A DNA stretch of 64,000 bases, taken from positions 12,755,092 to 12,819,091 of the forward strand of contig CP141143.1 of assembly GCA_035235625.1 (NCBI GenBank), in the 5' to 3' direction. The notes beneath the pieces are model-generated. The model was not told where the DNA came from. It searched no databases and saw nothing but the letters and a program-made list of their open reading frames with translations. This DNA comes from Saururus chinensis (lineage: Eukaryota; Streptophyta; Magnoliopsida; Piperales; Saururaceae). Position numbers and translations under genes: made by a program. Below are positions 33,001 to 43,349 of this stretch, one piece after another. Position 1 is the stretch's first letter, and each line of letters begins with the position of its first letter.

Positions 33001-36000
33001 GTGCATCCCAACCTCCGAGCCACCCTATCATTAATAAAATTATGGGTGCTGCTATTGTCAATAAGAATGGAGACGACTTGCTGTTCTATAGATCCATCCA
33101 AATTTGTTAGTTAAACAGTTCTCCTAAAAGCTTAATTTGTCGGGGAAGGGTTAAACTTTTTATATTAATACACTAACACTCCCCCATATGTACAAGCTCC
33201 ACACACTAAGCATTGCATGTGAGACACAACTGATGCTCAGAGGGACTAGAAACATGCTCTGATACCATGTTAGTTAACCATTTTTCATAAAATCTTATGT
33301 TAAGGACGGGATAACTTTTTATATTGACACTCTACTGCTCCCTCACATGTGCTGACACCACCCACTAAACAATGCACGTGACACACACAGAGGGGCTACA
33401 CACCCATGTCCCATGGGACTAGAAGGTAGAACCTTTGTTCCTATTCCATGTTAGTTAACCACTTCTCCTAACAATTTCAGCTTTTAGGTGAAGTGGTTTT
33501 GTTACAAAACCAATAAAAAAGATTTAGATAATTTAATTGTAAAGTATTAAGGGTTTTGTAGAACTTTTATTTGTTGGGGCTTATTTTTGGAGGTTAGTGC
33601 TATTGAAGATAAAGAGAATGAACTAAAGAACATAGGATATGCATGAAGGATATCATTGCATAAGGATTTCAATGTGTGTGACAAATTATATTTTTTCATC
33701 TTAAATAGAATGAAGATCATAGAAGGAAACCCATTATGTCAACTAATTTATGTTATTTTGTTGTTGTCACTCCTTTGATTGATTACTTCATAGATATGTT
33801 ATACTCTTGCATTACAATGAGAGACAAAACTATGCTTAATTATATTACTTTAGGCATACATTCTTGTTCATGACAGGTGACTGGTGTTGGAATTAACACT
33901 GAATGGGGATTATTAATGGTGAGCATTTCTGAAGATAATGGTGAAGAAACTCCCTTGCAGGTTTGTCTTTCTTTATTTTCTTGTTATGCTTGTAAATTGG
34001 GGTTTCTTGTTTAGATCTTTTTTTCATGCTCTATAGGTACGCCTGAATGGACTTGCAACTTTCATTGGTATAGTTGGTCTCCTTGTTGCTTTATTTGTTC
34101 TTGCAGTTCTTTTGATCAGGTAACTACTCGATTGGTTCTGTTCATGCTTCTTGTGCTAATATTTCATATGTCTATGAAAAATTTGTAATCTATACTTATC
34201 AGGTACTTTACTGGACATATTGAGGGAGCTGTTCAATATAAAGCTGGAAAGACTCGCACTGGTACAGTAGTAAATAGAGTTATAAAAATCTTGACAATTG
34301 CAGTAACGATAGTAGTTGTTGCTGTGCCGGAAGGCCTCCCTTTGGCTGTTACGTTAACGTAAGGGACTCTCAAGTTTACATGAATGGTCATGCTACAACT
34401 TCTTGTGGATTGAATTTGGCTGATTTACTTTTGGTTGCAGCTTGGCATACTCAATGCGGAAGATGATGGAAGACAAGGCTCTGGCACGTTTCTGTTGTTG
34501 ATGTTGTCGATTTAAATTATTACATGCTATATGCAGGAGTTATATTCTGTAACACATTGTCTCTTACAGGTCCGAAGGCTTTCAGCATGTGAAACTATGG
34601 GTTCAGCAAACACTATTTGTAGTGATAAGACTGGAACTTTGACCCTGAACCAGGTGCTGTTTGCAGTTTCAATAATTTGATTTCTCATTCTCTTAAAAAA
34701 TGTCATAAAATACTCGATTGAAATAATAGTATATGTAGATTGACTACTTTGGACTGGACTTTTTTATGAAAGGAAGTGATTTTGCTTTCTATGATTTTCA
34801 CGTCTCCCTCTTATTTTTTACAATATATCTTTATGAGTTGAACTGCTTTATAGGGAAAGGTTGATGAAGGAAGTCAATAGTAATACCTTTGATTTGACAT
34901 GAAAGAAATGAAGTGTTGGTGGACCAGAAATTTTGCTTTCCTATATTTATTATTTTCTTGATGTGCACTTCAGCTAGATAGAAAATTATGGAGTTGTTTG
35001 CATGAATTTTCTAGTGTATGCTTTACATACATACTCCCTCTGTTCCACATTAATAGCTCCATTTGTTTTTTCAAAATGAACTAAAATTAGCTCATTTTGA
35101 AAAACCAAATGAAGCTATTAATGTGGGACAGAGGGAGTATATATTATATCTGTGCATGTATGTATATATATTTATGATACCAGCTACTTATATTGTTCTG
35201 ATTAACAGTGTGGCGTCACTTGCTCTTTTTCAGATGACTGTTGTTCAGGCATACATTGGTGGTAAAGAAATAGATTTACACGAAAACGCATTGACATCTC
35301 CTGTGTCTACTATATTAATGGAAGGCATATCACAGAACACTACTGGCAGTGTTTTTACGCCTGAGGTAAGTCTATCTTTTGTCTACTCGATGTATGCAAT
35401 TTATATCAGCTCATTATTGTTCTCATATTTGTTCTAACGTTGTCTAGTTGAAAATTTGGATTTTTGCATGTTCTCAGTGGCTTCTTTTAAAAGCTGAGAT
35501 TCCTACTATGCACTAATTTAGAAGTCATTTGCATCATCGTCTGAAAATCTATTGAGAAAACGGGTCACAAATAGTGCTTGCCTCAAGCAAGGAAACATTT
35601 GCCTTCTCTTTTTTTTTTTCTATATGCATTATTAGTTCCTCTCCCCCCCCCCGGCATACATGCACACAGTGTCCTTAATCTTACAAACCTCAGCACTGCT
35701 GTGTTGCTTAGACATTTTAGCAAACAGCTTGCTGCTGTTTATTGAAAGCACAAGGGCCAAAAGGGAATTATACTTGGAGTCATTCTGTTATGACTTGTCG
35801 TAGTCTATTAAGTCAGGGACATTTCAGTAATTGGACACTACAGAAAGTCAACAGCAGTTCGTTAGTTATTAGAGACGTGGGTCTACTCCATCAATCTCAG
35901 CTCAACAATTCTCCTCCAGCACAGTAACTTCCAGAATATTCTTCATTATGAGACTAGTATAAATAGGATGGAGTCTCTCATTTCAGCAGTTTTTTATTCC

Positions 36001-39000
36001 TCTTTTCAAATTTGAACCTATGTGTCCATCATTAGAGCGTTGCTCTTGTAGAACACTGGGAATTGAGTTCCTGTGTACTGTGGATTCAGTACTGCCTACA
36101 TAATTCATCTGGATTCCGGAATAACTCATTTGAACTTTGCAACCCATTTCTACTTGTATTTTCAAATTTCGAAATTCAAATTGCAGATTGGTTTAGTTCA
36201 GTTCAATCCTATATTTCTGCGTTGTTTTTTATCCTGGTTGCATCATTTTCCCATTCCATGAATTATATCATGACCTGAGGCCTACACCTCATATACTGGT
36301 GGTGGAATATCTTGAGGGTTAGCATATGCTGTTTTAATAACACTAAGCCATTTTTCTATCTTATTTGCATAGAATACTGATATTGGGTGCTGACATAATT
36401 TATCTCATATTTACTATATAAGCATAAAGTTTGATTTATGCCTTAATATTCTATTTTTGCGTTTAATTTCTTTGGCCCTTGTGGTGAATGTTGTTTCCTC
36501 GCCGAATGTCTTGATATTTTGTGTCATATTAATTATGTTTGTAGAATGGTGAAGCTCCAGAAGTCACAGGCTCGCCCACTGAAAAAGCTATTCTTTCTTG
36601 GGGAATCAAGGTATATTGTTTATTATATAGGCTTACCATTTTCTTTCGGGTATTTTGTTCTATTGCTGATATTGGTATTGCCAATTTATCTTGGTAGCTG
36701 GGAATGCATTTTGATAATGAAAGATCAAAAACCAGAGCTCTTCATGTTTTTCCTTTTAACTCAGAGAAGAAGCGTGGTGGTGTTGCCTTAGAAGTGGTTT
36801 GCCCTTTTGTTCCTTTTATATATTATGGATGCACATATAGATATGCCTGTGATTTGTCTCTTTTTCTTTCCCTTTTGTTTCTTTTATTATAAATTGGTGT
36901 TATTTTCAGGGCGACTCTAATGTTCATATTCATTGGAAAGGGGCTGCTGAGATTGTCCTAGGTTCTTGTCAAAGTTGGCTGAATTTAGATGGGTCAATAG
37001 AACCCTTATATCCTGAAAAGGTCAACTTTTTCTTTTTTTCATTACTGATTCGAGAAAGAAAGTCCTCTTTCTTACAGGGTTAAATGTATAATGCAGGTTA
37101 ATAATTTCAGAAGTATGATAGACGATATGGCAGGATCTAGTTTACGCTGCATCGCCTTTGCATACAAGCCATTTGATCTTCAAAATGTTCCAAAAGAAGA
37201 AGAGGAACGAGAGCAGTGGCAGTTACCAGAGGATGACCTGATATTTTTGGGGATTGTTGGATTAAAGGTACATGGCATATGCTATCTATTCATGCAGGTA
37301 GTTCTTTCGTTTATAGGATAAGGCTATTATCTATGATATCAGTGATTGATTTGTTCAAATATTTTTATTTAGTGTAGTTGATTTTTGTTACTCAGTTTAT
37401 GAGTCTGACTGAGGTGTGAATGAGTGTCTCAATTATGTGTGGACAAGAAATTTCGTCTCATTTAGATCTCTGTTCCACTACGGTAGTGAGACAGATTTCG
37501 AGGGAGTTTCTTCCGAATCAAGTAATTCGTTTGTTAATTTTTTTTATAAATAGATAATGTCATATGTGTCCAATGCATACATAAATAAATTTATTTGGGG
37601 GGGGGGGGGGGGGGGGGTAATATATGCTCGGTGAACGCGGTTTTGCATTTGCCAAGCAATTTGGGGCCACACTATTTTGATCAAGAGTGCTCATAATACA
37701 GGGGGCAAGCAGGTTTTTGTAATTTGTCCACTTCCTTAAAAAATGCATGCTGTCGTATCTCAGTCCGACGGCGTGCAATGAGCCTCGACTCATATTTCAA
37801 ATATGCCCTGTGGCTCATATTGACTTTTTCCATCTATACATATTATACAGTTTACATAAACATGTATAAGATGTGCATATGGCAATTATGATATAAACAT
37901 GTACTTGATTTGAACTTAGGTGGTAAATATCTATACATGCATAATTTCCTTGGAAATTATGTGATCTTGGAGAGCACACACTCAAATATCTTCTCTTTGG
38001 CCTTCAAATTTTTGCGATTGTAAAACTTGTCTGTAGATTTGTTTGATATTTTTATCACAGAACTTAGATTAGTGCTTGAAGCATCTAATAATCACGGAAA
38101 AATAATTTGTGACGTTTGAGATCTCACATTCAAATATCTTTTCTTTGGCCATTGAGATTTTTGAGATGGTAAAACATGTCTATGGATTTGTTTGATAGTT
38201 TTATCACAGAACTTAGATTGGCGCTTGAAGCATCTAATCATGGAAAAAGAATTGGATTTGTTTTCCCCCTATCTTGCTGACTCAGAAATGCATGGGGTTG
38301 TTATGGATCATCCACATTCATGACCTTAACAGCCTCTTAATTAATGTTTTACTAGATTTAGATGCAGTAATGTATTAATCTATAAGCTGCTTATTTATTA
38401 TGTAGTAAAAATTATTATGATCTCTTGTTTGAGCATTGGTAGCTGTCATATATGCATCAAACTTATTGGACATGGTGTGTTCAGTTCATGATGGCAAAGT
38501 TATGACAAAACATTAAGTCCTATAATCATTATGCTGTTATGGACTTAGGCTACATATAGTTTCTACCATAGTAGAGAGCATAGTCACAAAGTTTCGTTTT
38601 CGGTGAAGGGTCATTTTGGGTTTGTTTCGTTTCGTTTCGGAAAAGTTTTGAGTGTAAACAAAAATGATATAAATATACATATTTACTCTAAATCACGGAA
38701 AAAGTTATAATTTCCGTGATATACTGATGGAAGTATCACTTTTTGTCCTCTACTAATGATAATAACTGCTTTAGCTTTATCAGTAGTCAATGCAGTGGCC
38801 ACAATTATGTCCTGGGTCTTTGAGTGTCATTAACATTTACGTTTTGCATTGTTTGATAATTATTGGTCTGAGCTCTATTACTTACCTGTAATTTTGAACC
38901 TGGAATTTGTTATTGTTGTTGAGAGGGAATGAATCCAGCACAAGATATGCGAAATTTTTTTTGGTAAATAAGAGGTGCTAAATTTACTTGGTACTTTCAC

Positions 39001-42000
39001 ATTAGCTGAAATACATTGATCTTACAGGATCCCTGCCGACCAGGTGTTAAAGATGCGGTGCAAGTATGTGTGAATGCTGGTGTGAAGGTAATCTCTAATA
39101 TATCTTATTTAGACTGCAAAAAATATGGTTTTGTTGGAATGTCTGCATAGCATGTGGCGTTTTTATGAACTTGAAGATTTTTTTGTTTAGCAAGTAGAAT
39201 ATAGGTTATAGACAGTCTTTGAGGCATTTGTTATTTTCCTTCTACTGGAGGGTTTGGTTTTTTTTACTGTTATTGAAGATCAGCTATTGCTTCTGCATTT
39301 TATACATCTCCAATGTCAGAAGTTTTTTATTTATAGGACACACATGTTTGACATGCCAGGTCAGCCAGACTTGGTCTCTAATGTGGCCGAGTCATCCTGG
39401 TATCTCTGTTGGTGTAGTGGGCGAGTTGCCTAAACCAAACATTTCAGAAAGCAGTAATTATAGTGCATTTACTTGCAAATCCAGATTTATAAAATGATAG
39501 ACTTCAATACAATTAGAAGTACAAAATTTAGGAAAATTTTATTTTTATATGGGAAAAGTTAATATGTGGTGGGTCACATATTGAAAAACATGCACCCGGC
39601 GCATCGTGAGGCGTTGGATCGTCACATAGTATGGCCCGTATGAGTCCGGCGCATGTGCCTCGGCACGCACCATGCGCATGCTAACGGGACTCTTTTTATA
39701 TTATTACCAATAGCTAATTAGCTATTTTCAAATGGCAAATCCTGTTACTAATATATAACTAACCTATTATGTGATTATCTGATTTAGTCAACTAAGGCAA
39801 AAAAATTTTGACTAGCTGAGACGGATAAGTATGAAACAATTTGTATAGGTCTTAAATGGAGATAAATATGGAGATGGAACGGTAGCTAGTGGAATAAGGA
39901 TTTACTCTAGAGTTTTCTTTTTCTTTTTTGCTTCTTTGGCGATGTCATTTGTGCCCTTCACTCTCAGGTACGCATGGTGACTGGAGATAATCTACAAACA
40001 GCGAAAGCCATTGCTTTGGAGTGTGGCATTCTTGATTCAGAAGCTGATGCGAGAGAGCCAACTCTTATTGAAGGGCGGGCTTTTCGTGCTTTAAATCCGA
40101 GCCAAAGGGAAAACATTGCGGAGCAAATATCTGTATGATTTAGTTTATTGGTGCACCTGAACTTTGTATATGATTGATGCTATGGCTTGGTTTTTACTAA
40201 TTTGCTTCATTGGTAAAGCACCAGCTTGAAACGTCTCCACATATAGTTATGCACAATTATAGAGAGCCTTTCTTTCATTGTTTTTATACAGATGCAATGT
40301 ATTAAGTGTTTGAACAGTATATCTATGATACGGAAGGGAGTGGCCCAATTTAGATGACTGTTTCCAACAGAGAGCTGTAGACAAGTAGAGTTTTAATTAA
40401 GATCTTCTTATAGCATTGCACAGTTTACAGACCCAGTAATGATTGCGAGTAACTAGAGGATCTTATTTGAAGCATTATCATCATTAGAGTTTCATGAGGA
40501 AGTGTAGGCACAAGCATATATGGTTGGTACAAAACTGCCGACAATCTTTTTGAACTTTTTAGTGAAAGGTTATTGCTCCTTCACTTTTTATTGTTGATTT
40601 TTTTAGTTACTAATTAAGTGGCATAATCTTTAGAAAGCTTTTCGCAGATTATTCTTTGTGAGGATGATATTACTAGCTTTTATCATAAAGAGTCTTCTCC
40701 TCATATAAATTATTATTTTTTTTCGTCTTAAAAGTATCATGATCATCATCATATCTTACCCCGTTTGTATGGAGTTGGTGTCACGGAATTTACTTTGCCA
40801 ATTGGCCCTATAATAGACCATCTTGCATTCAAGGCTAATGTTGCAATTTTTTTTTCTCGCTAGTTTCTTCCAAATCATCATGGATTATCTTTTTTTCCTA
40901 TAAGGATCTCTATAGGACATTGATAACATCTCCTTACAGTAGTTGTTTGTGGTTTCCTTTTAACATGGCAGAACCATCTCAAATGGTTTTCTCTCTATTT
41001 CTCTCTAGTGGATGATATACCTAAGTTCCCTCTGATATGGTAATTCTTAAAGGGTTTTCTAATAGCTTTCCCAATTTTAATATTCTCATCTCTCTTACAC
41101 AATGGAAAGTTATCTAAGAGAGGTCTCTGATCTTGCCAAGGTGGCAAGATGAAATTTGATGGAAATGGTCTCGACTGAGTACTCTCTTTGAGGTTTAAAA
41201 GAAGCTTTAAAAAAAGTTGTTGATGGAGGGAAATTCTTAAGAAAAGTTCTTTTATTAAAAAGAGTTGTTGATAGACAGAAGACAAAGAGTCTCGGTTGAG
41301 TTCCTCTCCAGTTTTCCTTTTTTAAAAAAAAAACTTTCTCTAAGAATCGCTTTGTTGGTGTAGCATTCTTAAGAATCTACATTCTCTTCCTCTACCTTCT
41401 CACACGTGTTACACTTTTTTACTAACTTTTTTAAATGACCCTTCTTGATCTATCTAGCATCTTATTGTGCCCCTCTCCCTTCAGAAAACATGGGCTGCAT
41501 TCTACTTAAAATTAGGAGTCAGACTTTTGGCTGACCGAGATGGAAATCCTTGCTCCATACTCATCTTTTTGATATGGCTTTTCTTTGTTGCCAACATTCT
41601 TCACATATAACTTTGTGGCCTATAGTCTAGAATTTACATGTCCATTTATTAGATATGCAATTTCGGCCAAAAATAAATCTGCAATTATTATAAAGAACTC
41701 TTGAAGTTGCTCTCAACTTCAGCCTCATAGGTTTCATACTTTACGCAAAAACTTTATCTATGTTCATATTTGTATTAATTGTTGAGTTAAGATTCTATAA
41801 ATTGATCACACGTAGGTATTTCTTCTTTATCTCATTTAATTCTAGAATCATTTTCAGCTTATTATAAAAATTGCATGTAATATGCTTAGTCTTGGTTCAA
41901 CTAATTCTAAAACCCTAAACTCTAACAATTTCCTCCATGACTCCGACTTTGTATTTATAAATAAACATCAAAATGAAATTACAGGTCATGGGAAGATCTT

Positions 42001-43312
42001 CTCCTAATGACAAGCTCCTGCTTGTACAAGCCTTACGCAAACATGGGCGTGTTGTTGCTGTGACTGGTGATGGCACCAATGATGCTCCTGCACTACATGA
42101 GGTTTGCCAGTCACCAATGTCCGTTGCGTAATTATCTAGTTTAGACTTTCCTTGGTGATGACTGTTCATTTCATACTTTGCAACATTGTGACATTGATTT
42201 CAGGCAGATATTGGCCTTGCTATGGGCATTCAGGGTACTGAAGTAGCAAAAGAAAGCTCAGATATAATTATTTTAGATGACAATTTTGCTTCTGTCGTGA
42301 AGGTCTATTACTATTTTCATGTTGATTTGGATATATTGTCTTCTATAATCTACTGTATTAATTTCCACTCTTTATTGCTTGTGACAGCATATGTTTGTGG
42401 GTTCAGGTTGTCCGCTGGGGGCGTTCAGTGTATGCAAATATTCAGAAATTCATCCAGTTCCAACTTACTGTCAATGTAGCTGCTCTTATAGTAAACGTTG
42501 TGGCTGCTGTTTCCTCTGGCAATGTTCCCTTAAATGCAGTGCAGGTTGATTGTTATTCATCTGTTTCTTTTTATCTCCTTAGCTCATCCGTAGTGTCTCA
42601 TATATGTTTGATAATTTTCTTCTCTTTGTTAGCTTCTTTGGGTCAACCTCATCATGGATACACTTGGAGCACTTGCACTGGCGACAGAACCACCTACTGA
42701 TCATCTTATGCTTAGGTCCCCTGTAGGCAGAAGGTTAGAGATTCGTCCGAATGAAGAAAGAAAATAATATTGTGCAAATTTATGTTAGGCTTTACTAACA
42801 CATCATAACTAGTGCTTAGAGTATCTCATCCTTTTTTCCAGGGAACCACTGATTACCAATATTATGTGGAGAAATTTGATTGTGCAGGTACGTCTTTAGT
42901 GCTTCTTAAGCTTACTTATCATGTATTTTTCATCTCGTCTTAGTTTAGTTGTGCTTGTAGGCATTATATCAAGTTGCTGTTCTCCTCGTCTTAAATTTTG
43001 CCGGTAAAAGCATTTTAAACTTGAAGCATGATGGGTATGCCCATGCTGAAAAAGTGAAGAATACCTTGATATTTAACTCTTTTGTTCTCTGTCAGGTAAT
43101 CCATTATAATTTAGTTACTAAGCAAAAATTTCTACTTTGCAATAAAGTTCAATCCTTTTTTACATGTTCTCAGTATTATATAAAAAGCAACTTGTATGCA
43201 GATTTTTAATGAATTCAATGCCCGAAAGCCTGATGAAATGAATGTTTTCCAAGGGGTAACTAAAAATCGCCTTTTTATGGGGATAGTTGGAATCACTCTT
43301 GTTCTACAGGTA

Positions 43313-43349
<37 letters not shown>

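Larger units (their letters stand above)
28097..33101 (-). mobile_element. truncated Ty3/gypsy retrotransposon in intron 11
   Basis: The element lies antisense to the host gene. It retains protease, RT, RNase H, integrase, polypurine tract and the 3' LTR (28097-28638) in normal order. Gag, primer-binding site and 5' LTR are missing; the break is at about 33101, where SINE-like repeats begin. A 1.1 kb solo LTR interrupts it between RNase H and integrase (29732-30845). Stops and frameshifts are fewer than in the element at 6.9-13.6 kb, so it is probably younger. Confidence 0.9.
25501..33876 (+). other. intron 11 of the ACA9-like gene, swollen by repeats
   Basis: At 8376 bases this is far longer than its neighbours. 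It holds a degraded hAT-transposase-like tail (about 26600-27290), a truncated gypsy element (28097-33101) with its own nested solo LTR, and two SINE-like repeats (33107-33500). The part 25501-26600 looks repetitive but I could not classify it. The flanking exons ([16 protein letters not shown]) join in frame across it. Confidence 0.9.

Noticed and set aside
34441..34495. GT donor at 34488 for exon 15
   Set aside because: It would add four bases and throw the next exon ([11 protein letters not shown]) out of frame, so the GC donor at 34484 was chosen.
35690..36280. possible solo LTR in intron 17
   Set aside because: A TATAAATA box and LTR-like text are present, but no TG/CA ends with a matching 5-bp duplication could be found.
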